DNA of 64,000 nucleotides from Apostichopus japonicus (Eukaryota > Echinodermata > Holothuroidea > Aspidochirotida > Stichopodidae). The position numbers and the translations under genes are program-made. The notes beneath the pieces are model-generated. The model made no database searches and had not been told where the DNA came from. It saw only the letters and a program-made list of their open reading frames with translations. Each line of letters starts with the position of its first letter. The first letter of the stretch is position 1. Of the stretch, positions 11,691-21,300 are shown piece by piece. The stretch covers positions 29,193,484 to 29,257,483 of the forward strand of contig NC_092564.1 of assembly GCF_037975245.1 (NCBI RefSeq). The letters are read 5' to 3'.

Positions 11691-14021
11691 ATGAGATCGC
11701 GGAAAAAGCTAACTGCCCCCACCTGGTCTCGAGCCCGCGATCCAAAATACGTCACGCTCTCGAGGTACAGAGCAACCAACCGCGCCACGACAGCAGTTGA
11801 TATAAATCAATGTTCGTTTCTAATACTTAAAGTTCCCAGAGACCGTACCAGATCGCGGCAAAAGCAAACTGCCCCCACCTGGTCTCGAGCCCGCGATCCA
11901 AAATACGTCACGCTCTCGAGGTACAGAGCAACCAACCGCGCCACGACAGAAGTTGATATAAATCTATGTTCGTTTCTAATGCTTAAAGTTCCCAGAGACC
12001 GTACCAGATCGCGGCAAAAGCAAACTGCCCCCACCTGGTCTCGAGCCCGCGATCCAAAATACGTCACGCTCTCGAGGTACAGAGCAACCAACCGCGCCAC
12101 GACAGCAGTTGATATAAATCTATGTTCGTTTCTAATACTTAAAGTTCCAGAGACCGTATAAGATCGCGGCAAAAGCAAACTGCCCCCACCTGGTCTCGAG
12201 CCCGCGATCCAAAATACGTCACGCTCTCGAGGTACAGAGCAACCAACCGCGCCACGACAGCAGTTGATATAAATCTATGTTCGTTTCTAATACTTAAAGT
12301 TCCAGAGACGTTATGAGATCGCGGCAAAAGCAAACTGCCCCCACCTGGTCTCGAGCCCGCGATCCAAAATACGTCACGCTCTCGAGGTACAGAGCAACCA
12401 ACCGCGCCACGACAGCAGTTGATATAAATCTATGTTCGTTTCTAATACTTAAAGTTCCAGAGACCGTACCAGATCGCGGCAAAAGCAAACTGCCCCCACC
12501 TGGTCTCGAGCCCGCGATCCAAAATACGTCACGCTCTCGAGGTACAGAGCAACCAACCGCGCCACGACAGAAGTTGATATAAATCTATGTTCGTTTCTAA
12601 TGCTTAAAGTTCCCAGAGACCGTACCAGATCGCGGCAAAAGCAAACTGCCCCCACCTGGTCTCGAGCCCGCGATCCAAAATACGTCACGCTCTCGAGGTA
12701 CAGAGCAACCAACCGCGCCACGACAGCAGTTGATATAAATCTATGTTCGTTTCTAATACTTAAAGTTCCCAGAGACCGTACCAGATCGCGGCAAAAGCAA
12801 ACTGCCCCCACCTGGTCTCGAGCCCGCGATCCAAAATACGTCACGCTCTCGAGGTACAGAGCAACCAACCGCGCCACGACAGAAGTTGATATAAATCTAT
12901 GTTCGTTTCTAATGCTTAAAGTTCCCAGAGACCGTACCAGATCGCGGCAAAAGCAAACTGCCCCCACCTGGTCTCGAGCCCGCGATCCAAAATACGTCAC
13001 GCTCTCGAGGTACAGAGCAACCAACCGCGCCACGACAGCAGTTGATATAAATCTATGTTCGTTTCTAATACTTAAAGTTCCAGAGACCGTATAAGATCGC
13101 GGCAAAAGCAAACTGCCCCCACCTGGTCTCGAGCCCGCGATCCAAAATACGTCACGCTCTCGAGGTACAGAGCAACCAACCGCGCCACGACAGCAGTTGA
13201 TATAAATCTATGTTCGTTTCTAATACTTAAAGTTCCAGAGACGTTATGAGATCGCGGAAAAAGCAAACTGCCCCCACCTGGTCTCGAGCCCGCGATCCAA
13301 AATACGTCACGCTCTCGAGGTACAGAGCAACCAACCGCGCCACGACAGCAGTTGATATAAATCTATGTTCGTTTCTAATACTTAAAGTTCCAGAGACCGT
13401 ATAAGATCGCGGCAAAAGCAAACTGCCCCCACCTGGTCTCGAGCCCGCGATCCAAAATACGTCACGCTCTCGAGGTACAGAGCAACCAACCGCGCCACGA
13501 CAGCAGTTGATATAAATCTATGTTCGTTTCTAATACTTAAAGTTCCAGAGACGTTATGAGATCGCGGAAAAAGCAAACTGCCCCCACCTGGTCTCGAGCC
13601 CGCGATCCAAAATACGTCACGCTCTCGAGGTACAGAGCAACCAACCGCGCCACGACAGCAGTTGATATAAATCTATGTTCGTTTCTAATACTTAAAGTTC
13701 CAGAGACCGTACCAGATCGCGGCAAAAGCAAACTGCCCCCACCTGGTCTCGAGCCCGCGATCCAAAATACGTCACGCTCTCGAGGTACAGAGCAACCAAC
13801 CGCGCCACGACAGAAGTTGATATAAATCTATGTTCGTTTCTAATGCTTAAAGTTCCCAGAGACCGTACCAGATCGCGGCAAAAGCAAACTGCCCCCACCT
13901 GGTCTCGAGCCCGCGATCCAAAATACGTCACGCTCTCGAGGTACAGAGCAACCAACCGCGCCACGACAGCAGTTGATATAAATCAATGTTCGTTTCTAAT
14001 ACTTAAAGTTCCAGAGACCGT
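11691..14021. repeat. 15-monomer higher-order block, second copy
   Basis: This is the second copy of the 2331-bp block. Identity stops sharply at 14021, where the array switches to the AAGTTAAAGAG-containing series instead of starting a third copy. Confidence 0.85.
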
Positions 14022-17000
14022 ATGAGATCGCGGCAAAAGCAAACTGCCCCCACCTGGTCTCGAGCCCGCGATCCAAAATACGTCACGCTCTCGAGGTACA
14101 GAGCAACCAACCGCGCCACGACAGCAGTTGATATAAATCTATGTTCGTTTCTAATACTTAAAGTTTCCAGAGACCGTATAAGATCGCGGCAAAAGCAAAC
14201 TGCGACCACCTGGTCTCGAGCCCGCGATCCAAAATACGTCACGCTCTCGAGGTACAGAGCAACCAACCGCGCCACGACAGCAGTTGATATAAATCTATGT
14301 TCGTTTCTAATACTTAAAGTTAAAGAGACCGTATGAGATCGCGGCAAAAGCTAACTGCCCCCACCTGGTCTCGAGCCCGCGATCCAAAATACGTCACGCT
14401 CTCGAGGTACAGAGCAACCAACCGCGCCACGACAGCACTTGATATAAATCTATGTTCGTTTCTAATACTTAAAGTTCCCAGAGACCGTATAAGATCGCGG
14501 CAAAAGGAAACTGCCCCCACCTGGTCTCGAGCCCGCGATCCAAAATACGTCACGCTCTCGAGGTACAGAGCAACCAACCGCGCCACGACAGCAGTTGATA
14601 TAAATCTATGTTCGTTTCTAATACTTAAAGTTCCCAGAGACCGTATGGGATCGCGGAAAAAGCTAACTGCCCCCACCTGGTCTCGAGCCCGCGATCCAAA
14701 ATACGTCACGCTCTCGAGGTACAGAGCAACCAACCGCGCCACGACAGCAGTTGATATAAATCTATGTTCGTTTCTAGTACTTAAAGTTCCCAGAGACCGT
14801 ATGAGATCGCGGCAAAAGCAAACTGCCCCCACCTGGTCTCGAGCCCGCGATCCAAAATACGTCACGCTCTCGAGGTACAGAGCAACCAACCGCGCCACGA
14901 CAGCAGTTGATATAAATCTATGTTCGTTTCTAATACTTAAAGTTTCCAGAGACCGTATGAGATCGCGGCAAAAGCAAACTGCCCCCACCTGGTCTCGAGC
15001 CCGCGATCCAAAATACGTCACGCTCTCGAGGTACAGAGCAACCAACCGCGCCACGACAGCAGTTGATATAAATCTATGTTCGTTTCTAATACTTAAAGTT
15101 CCAGAGACCGTATGAGATCGCGGAAAAAGCTAACTGCCCCCACCTGGTCTCGAGCCCGCGATCCAAAATACGTCACGCTCTCGAGGTACAGAGCAACCAA
15201 CCGCGCCACGACAGCAGTTGATATAAATCAATGTTCGTTTCTAATACTTAAAGTTCCCAGAGACCGTACCAGATCGCGGCAAAAGCAAACTGCCCCCACC
15301 TGGTCTCGAGCCCGCGATCCAAAATACGTCACGCTCTCGAGGTACAGAGCAACCAACCGCGCCACGACAGAAGTTGATATAAATCTATGTTCGTTTCTAA
15401 TGCTTAAAGTTCCCAGAGACCGTACCAGATCGCGGCAAAAGCAAACTGCCCCCACCTGGTCTCGAGCCCGCGATCCAAAATACGTCACGCTCTCGAGGTA
15501 CAGAGCAACCAACCGCGCCACGACAGCAGTTGATATAAATCTATGTTCGTTTCTAATACTTAAAGTTCCAGAGACCGTATAAGATCGCGGCAAAAGCAAA
15601 CTGCCCCCACCTGGTCTCGAGCCCGCGATCCAAAATACGTCACGCTCTCGAGGTACAGAGCAACCAACCGCGCCACGACAGCAGTTGATATAAATCTATG
15701 TTCGTTTCTAATACTTAAAGTTCCAGAGACGTTATGAGATCGCGGCAAAAGCAAACTGCCCCCACCTGGTCTCGAGCCCGCGATCCAAAATACGTCACGC
15801 TCTCGAGGTACAGAGCAACCAACCGCGCCACGACAGCAGTTGATATAAATCTATGTTCGTTTCTAATACTTAAAGTTCCAGAGACCGTACCAGATCGCGG
15901 CAAAAGCAAACTGCCCCCACCTGGTCTCGAGCCCGCGATCCAAAATACGTCACGCTCTCGAGGTACAGAGCAACCAACCGCGCCACGACAGAAGTTGATA
16001 TAAATCTATGTTCGTTTCTAATGCTTAAAGTTCCCAGAGACCGTACCAGATCGCGGCAAAAGCAAACTGCCCCCACCTGGTCTCGAGCCCGCGATCCAAA
16101 ATACGTCACGCTCTCGAGGTACAGAGCAACCAACCGCGCCACGACAGCAGTTGATATAAATCTATGTTCGTTTCTAATACTTAAAGTTCCCAGAGACCGT
16201 ACCAGATCGCGGCAAAAGCAAACTGCCCCCACCTGGTCTCGAGCCCGCGATCCAAAATACGTCACGCTCTCGAGGTACAGAGCAACCAACCGCGCCACGA
16301 CAGAAGTTGATATAAATCTATGTTCGTTTCTAATGCTTAAAGTTCCCAGAGACCGTACCAGATCGCGGCAAAAGCAAACTGCCCCCACCTGGTCTCGAGC
16401 CCGCGATCCAAAATACGTCACGCTCTCGAGGTACAGAGCAACCAACCGCGCCACGACAGCAGTTGATATAAATCTATGTTCGTTTCTAATACTTAAAGTT
16501 CCAGAGACCGTATAAGATCGCGGCAAAAGCAAACTGCCCCCACCTGGTCTCGAGCCCGCGATCCAAAATACGTCACGCTCTCGAGGTACAGAGCAACCAA
16601 CCGCGCCACGACAGCAGTTGATATAAATCTATGTTCGTTTCTAATACTTAAAGTTCCAGAGACGTTATGAGATCGCGGAAAAAGCAAACTGCCCCCACCT
16701 GGTCTCGAGCCCGCGATCCAAAATACGTCACGCTCTCGAGGTACAGAGCAACCAACCGCGCCACGACAGCAGTTGATATAAATCTATGTTCGTTTCTAAT
16801 ACTTAAAGTTCCAGAGACCGTACCAGATCGCGGCAAAAGCAAACTGCCCCCACCTGGTCTCGAGCCCGCGATCCAAAATACGTCACGCTCTCGAGGTACA
16901 GAGCAACCAACCGCGCCACGACAGAAGTTGATATAAATCTATGTTCGTTTCTAATGCTTAAAGTTCCCAGAGACCGTACCAGATCGCGGCAAAAGCAAAC

Positions 17001-17136
17001 TGCCCCCACCTGGTCTCGAGCCCGCGATCCAAAATACGTCACGCTCTCGAGGTACAGAGCAACCAACCGCGCCACGACAGCAGTTGATATAAATCAATGT
17101 TCGTTTCTAATACTTAAAGTTCCAGAGACCGTATAA
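14003..17136. repeat. Long segmental copy of 8251-11694 with a two-monomer deletion
   Basis: From 14003 to about 16647 the monomer order matches 8251-10895 at an offset of 5752 bp (37 monomers). Beyond that it matches 11206-11694 at an offset of 5442 bp (35 monomers), so two units present at 10896-11205 are missing here. Homology at the 5752-bp offset also extends a few units leftwards, to about 7630 versus 13382. Confidence 0.8.
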
Positions 17137-17815
17137 GATCGCGGCAAAAGCAAACTGCCCCCACCTGGTCTCGAGCCCGCGATCCAAAATACGTCACGCT
17201 CTCGAGGTACAGAGCAACCAACCGCGCCACGACAGCAGTTGATATAAATCTATGTTCGTTTCTAATACTTAAAGTTTCCAGAGACCATATAAGATCGCGG
17301 CAAAAGCAAACTGCGCTGGCCTGGTCTCGAGCCCGCGATCCAAAATACGTCACGCTCTCGAGGTACAGAGCACAACCAACCGCGCCACGACAGCAGTTGA
17401 TATAAATCTATGTTCGTTTCTAATACTTAAAGTTTCCAGAGACCGTATGAGATCGCGGCAAAAGCAAACTGCCCCCACCTGGTCTCGAGCCCGCGATCCA
17501 AAATACGTCACGCTCTCGGCGGTACAGAGCACAACCAACCGCGCCACGACAGCAGTTGATATAAATCTATGTTCGTTTCTAATACTTAAATTTCCAGAGA
17601 CCGTATAATATCGCGGCAAAAACAAACTGCGCTGGCCTGGTCTCGAGCCCGCGATCCAAAATACGTCACGCTCTCGAGGTACAGAGCACAACCAACCGCG
17701 CCACGACAGCAGTTGACATAAATCTATGTTCGTTTCTAATACTTAAAGTTCCCGATACCGTATAAGATCGCGGCAAAAGCAAACTGCGGCGGCCTGGTCT
17801 CGATCCCAGGATTCA

Positions 17816-18340
17816 AAAATCCATACCTAGATATCGCTAGATATTGCTATATATCCATAAAGTACAGTGTCCTTGGGATTTCTTGGGAATTTTTGGACCC
17901 TGTTCTTGGAAATAGCAAAATCGGGAGTGGTCACACTCCATGTAGGTCAGAGGACGACCTCTAGACGTGACTCATACACAACCCGATCACCTTTTATCGA
18001 TTAAGTTGTGTGTTGTCGGATTTTGTCAAGGTTTTGGTACTGGGGGGGGGGGGGGGGAGGTCTCTAATTAAGTTTCCTAACTCATCGGGTAGCGATTAGA
18101 GGCCGGGTGGGGCGTAGGGTTGTGGGGCGCGCGTTTTCATGCAGATGGGAACAATCTCAAGAAGTGATGGGTGCGTCCATAGTAGTTGGTTTCATAGCAC
18201 ACTTGTACAATTGTTTAAGGCGTCCATACGCACACACGCGTTATGATAGACCATATATATATATTTGGAAATTTTTGAAATATATATATATATATATATA
18301 TAATTTTATATGAAATATTATATGAATGAAATATTATATG
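17816..18340. other. Array-flanking unique sequence with poly-G and TA microsatellite
   Basis: No gene is visible. The stretch holds a 16-17 base G tract near 18042-18058 and (TA)n runs at 18253-18302 and 18339-18357. Near 17818-17860 there are short CTAGATATCGCTAGATATTGC-type repeats right after the array ends. Confidence 0.7.
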
Positions 18341-18346
18341 AAATAT

Positions 18347-18625
18347 ATATATATATTTGATTTGATTTGATTTATTTTGTTTTTTCACGTGCAAATATAC
18401 AAGGTGAAAGGAAGTCTTCTATAAAGCATACAATAGCTTAACAATGTAGAAGACTCCCTGAAGAAAGAAAAGAGAAGACAAAATTAAAGATCAAATTAAA
18501 CGTTTCGACAATAAATCAATTATATGATATTTTAATTAATATGATGCAATTGTTTCTTTAATATAACATTTTGTAAATGACCTACACGATAATTTATTTT
18601 TAATAATGTCAGTAATAGAATATAT
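18347..18625 (-). pseudogene. LINE 3' end fragment (ORF2 C-terminus + 3' tail), - strand
   Basis: Read on the - strand, the last about 27 codons before the stop at 18536 (SITDIIKNK...FTKCYIKETIASY) match the C-terminus of the + strand fragment at 18640-18965 (SLSITLKNK...FSKCLAKEIIMSY). The 3' UTRs also match: GGGAGTCTTCTAC/GTT, then GTGAAAAAACAAAA and an AAATCAAATC tail. It is a 5'-truncated insertion of the same LINE family in the opposite orientation. Confidence 0.65.
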
Positions 18626-18639
18626 ATATATATATTTTT

Positions 18640-19165
18640 TGAAATTTTTGAAAAAAAAACTAAATTTATTGAAATTAGATGACATTATAAAAGTTAATAT
18701 TGCAACATTTACATACAAGGCTTGGAATGGATCATTACCAATCAGTTTTCGAAATTTTATAAATAGCAACACAGATTTCCATAATCATAATACCAGAACG
18801 GCTAGCAACGCACATTATAAATCATATAAAACACGCACTGGTATGTTAAGCCTCAGAAACCGTGCAACCAACATTTGGAATTCACTGTCAATAACTTTAA
18901 AAAATAAGGAAACAAGCTCCACATTTAGTAAATGTCTTGCTAAAGAAATTATCATGTCTTATTAATTATGATGTAGCTGCATAGTCGCAAAGCAGCATAT
19001 TCACATATTGAAGCGTATACGTATTGTTATTAACATTATTTTCACTATTTTCTATCTTTTCATCATGGGAGTCTTCTGTTTTGCCAGCATAGGCAGACTT
19101 CCATTCACATTGTAATATTTATGTGAAAAAACAAAACAAATAAATGAATGAATGAATGAATATAT
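18640..19165 (+). pseudogene. LINE 3' end fragment (ORF2 C-terminus, 3' UTR, AATG repeat tail), + strand
   Basis: The reading frame ending at 18965 contains a typical LINE C-terminal signature: HNYNTR-like (HNHNTRTASN), then GMLSLRNRATNIWNSLS and FSKCLAKEIIMSY before the stop. This block is found in CR1/L2/Daphne-type LINEs after the RT domain. About 200 nt of 3' UTR follow, ending in AACAAATAAATGAATGAATGAATG, the short-repeat tail those LINEs use instead of poly(A). Only the C-terminus is present, so the copy is dead. It lies back to back with an inverted relative at 18347-18625, with TA repeats between them. Confidence 0.7.
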
Positions 19166-19600
19166 ATATATATATGTACATATACACTAGTGAGAGAGGG
19201 AAAATGGAAACGTCAAAAATGGAGTTGTTGGTGTAAGGGGTAGGGTGAGACGCACGCCCCTTCCGAAATCCTCGATCCGTCACTGGCTACCTTGTGTATA
19301 TTATAGGGATCAGCGCTGTAATTATGTCACTGTTCCTCTTTCTCTTCCCGGTGTCTTGGCGTTTTTCAAGTCTTGTACTCCCTCCTTTTCTCCCTTTTCT
19401 CTCTTTCCTCTTTTTCTTTTCCCTTCCTTGCTCTCCTTCCTCCTCTTCCCCTCTCTTTTTCCCTTTTTCCTTCTTTCTAAATTTCTCTCATCTATTTCCT
19501 CCCAGGGGAGCGAGCACCTCAACGCCCCTGGATACGCGCCTGTGTAAGTCGGATTGTCTAGATACCACTCTGTCGGATGAATAGATCTCTGTCAACCAGT
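19166..19600. other. Spacer with pyrimidine-rich tract
   Basis: The stretch has TA repeats at 19160-19175 and a strongly pyrimidine-rich tract at about 19325-19500 (CTCCTTTTCTCCCTTTTCTC and similar). No gene is supported; the open frames reflect the biased composition. Confidence 0.6.
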
Positions 19601-19601
19601 T

Positions 19602-19850
19602 CTAGGGTAATACATTCATTACCATAGAAATAATCGTCTGTACTTCATTCAAGGAAATGGGATTTTCGGGAATAGTAAGTGTTATACATTCATGAACGGT
19701 TTCTGATGGCATTTGTGTTGGGATGACCTCATATATAAGGTCGCCAACCATAATAATATCCTCATCAATAAAAATACTGTTAAAAACAGTTTCACCGTTC
19801 TCTTCGCGTAAGAGAGAGTTATGTAAAATTGGTTGGATAAGCATCTCCTC
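19602..19850 (-). pseudogene. Fragment of L1/Tx1-type LINE ORF2 C-terminal region
   Basis: The - strand frame reads MLIQPILHNSLLREENGETV, then FIDEDIIMVGDLIYE. This resembles the post-RT block of Tx1-type ORF2 proteins, where a Pro-Leu-x-x-Asn-Ser/Asn motif is followed by an invariant GDL. Only about 80 codons remain and no RT motifs flank it. Assignment rests on this short motif pattern. Confidence 0.45.
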
Positions 19851-20206
19851 TCTTGGCCTAGAGGGGACTTAAAGGGTGTGAAGACTCGCGCAAAAAGAAA
19901 CGTATAATGCCGGTAACATGACCTAGTTTCGAATGAGATGTAACAAAAGTGTTAGACACCACCATCGATCCCAGAAAATACACACAGCTTGCTACCATCG
20001 GTAATTAGACACTAGTGTACAGTCAGTACATACAGCTGCGGTCAATACCTACAGCATAGCGTACAGACAATACAGCGCTGGACATCTTATTTAACACGTT
20101 AACACATTTCATTACTGTACTGTCTGCATTTTGTAGCGACACGAACAAATCGTCACTTGCAAGCCACGGAAAGTTAACTGTTTCAGATGGCCGCACGCGG
20201 TTTGGG

Positions 20207-20412
20207 GCGACTCTTCAATGCCTTTAAATTGACCCAATTTTTGCTCAATATGTATGTTCATTTATGCTCTTCAACATGCAAGCCACAGAAAACCCAGATC
20301 ATGATTGATAACGGGTCAAAAAGAGATGTTCTCCTGCTGCTTTTTGGAACTTTTCCTGAGATTGAATAACAATCGGGCGGATAGATATTGATTCTAATAG
20401 GAGTATGCCACC
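20207..20412. repeat. Dispersed direct repeat, copy 1 (about 200 bp)
   Basis: The stretch shares TTGACCCAATTTT, TGCTCTTCAACATGCAAGCC, GATAACGGGTCA and CTAATAGGAGTATGCCACC with 21100-21300, in the same order and orientation. The family is not recognised; no terminal repeats or coding frame are visible. Confidence 0.75.
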
Positions 20413-20491
20413 TACACCCTAAGGTAGCATACGCCCATTAAAAGCCCCATTGACTTACACACTAAATCACAAAAGTAATGTGGTCTCTTAA

Positions 20492-20894
20492 GGGCCGGTC
20501 ACACTACAGCGATATTTTATCGAAATACGGTCCGATTTTTCCGATTTAAGGCCGAAGAGTGAGGTTTGTGGTAGTGAATGTAATGAATGCAGTAGAATAT
20601 TCGAATACCTACTTCAAATCTGAGGGGTTCTAGAACTGACTACATTCTTAAGTGACGTCACATCGAAAAGCGATAAAAATCGGAAGAGAAATCGGATAGC
20701 TAACCGATAAAAGGAAACGGAGTCAATATCAAAAGTTAGGAGAGGGCTATTCCACATCGGAATGGCTCAACAGATAGCAAATCAGGTCCTTTATCACTGT
20801 GGCTAGAAGACCCGAACGAAAAACTGTCTGTTTCGATTCCTCTGGGAAAATCGGATAGTATTCCGATAAAATATCGGTATAGTGTGACCGGGCC
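20492..20894. mobile_element. TTAA-flanked MITE with about 31-bp terminal inverted repeats (piggyBac-like)
   Basis: The left end GGGCCGGTCACACTACAGCG and the right end, reverse-complemented as GGCCCGGTCACACTATACCG, match over about 31 bp with few mismatches, both continuing into ATATTTTATCG. The 403-bp element is bounded by TTAA at 20488-20491 and 20895-20898. TTAA target duplication is the hallmark of piggyBac transposases. No transposase is encoded, so it is non-autonomous. The interior is also rich in CGATA/TATCG steps. Confidence 0.8.
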
Positions 20895-21099
20895 TTAAGT
20901 CTAGATAGAAGTTTTCACTAGCTAAACGCTACCCATCACCGGATAGCTGACAAGTTGGCCTTTCATGGCACCATCAATTTTCCGTACCATGACCGTGTAG
21001 ATATTTTGCTATCCGAGCCGGAAGTTTTCGTCACTTGTAAACAAACCTCTTCACTCAGTGGTAAACAAATTTCCTACGCTGCTCCCGGGAGGCCTAAAG

Positions 21100-21300
21100 G
21101 TCTAAAATTGCCTCAATTGACCCAATTTTCTCACCATATGTACTTCCATTCATGCTCTTCAACATGCAAGCCACAAAAATCTAGATTATGATTGATAACA
21201 GGTCACAAAAGATGTTCTCCCGCTGCTTTTTGGCACTTTTCCTGAGATAGGAGAACAATCGAGCGGATTGATTGAGACTCTAATAGGAGTATGCCACCCT
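21100..21300. repeat. Dispersed direct repeat, copy 2
   Basis: This is the second copy of the about 200-bp repeat at 20207-20412, roughly 85% alike by eye. The two copies flank the TTAA MITE. Confidence 0.75.

Larger units (their letters stand above)
3510..17815. repeat. 155/156-bp tandem satellite array, about 92 monomers
   Basis: Head-to-tail copies recur every 155 or 156 bp; the landmark CTCTCGAGGTACAGAGC sits at 3512 and again 155 bp later, and so on. The 155/156 alternation comes mainly from one base in the AAGTTCCAGAG versus AAGTTCCCAGAG or AAGTTTCCAGAG segment. Most units differ at only a few diagnostic positions: GACCGTATGAG, GTATAAG or GTACCAG; GCAGTTG or GAAGTTG; AATACTT or AATGCTT; GCGGCAAAAG or GCGGAAAAAG. 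The last four or so units (from about 17270) are more diverged (ACTGCGCTGGCC, GAGCACAACC) and the final unit breaks up at about 17800, as expected of an array edge. Units contain a tRNA-like promoter on the - strand. The long ORFs here on both strands are by-products of the 156-bp period. Confidence 0.98.

Noticed and set aside
3582-17691. Long open frames (up to about 364 codons) on both strands of the array
   Set aside because: They exist because 156-bp monomers keep phase and lack stops. They end wherever a 155-bp unit shifts frame, and both strands show mirrored repeats; no start context, domain or non-repeat sequence supports coding.
3510-17815. CRISPR-like array or functional tRNA gene cluster
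   Set aside because: Whole monomers are repeated without unique spacers, so it is not CRISPR. The tRNA-like boxes lack a proper cloverleaf and anticodon arm, so functional tRNA genes are not supported.
19495-19545. A lone hAT-like end (CCCCTGGATACGCGCCTG)
   Set aside because: It resembles a MITE terminus but no partner end or duplicated target site was found.
19245-19547. Ser/Phe/Pro-rich open frames in the 19.2-19.6 kb tract
   Set aside because: They arise from a CT-rich low-complexity tract and have no homologue-like features.
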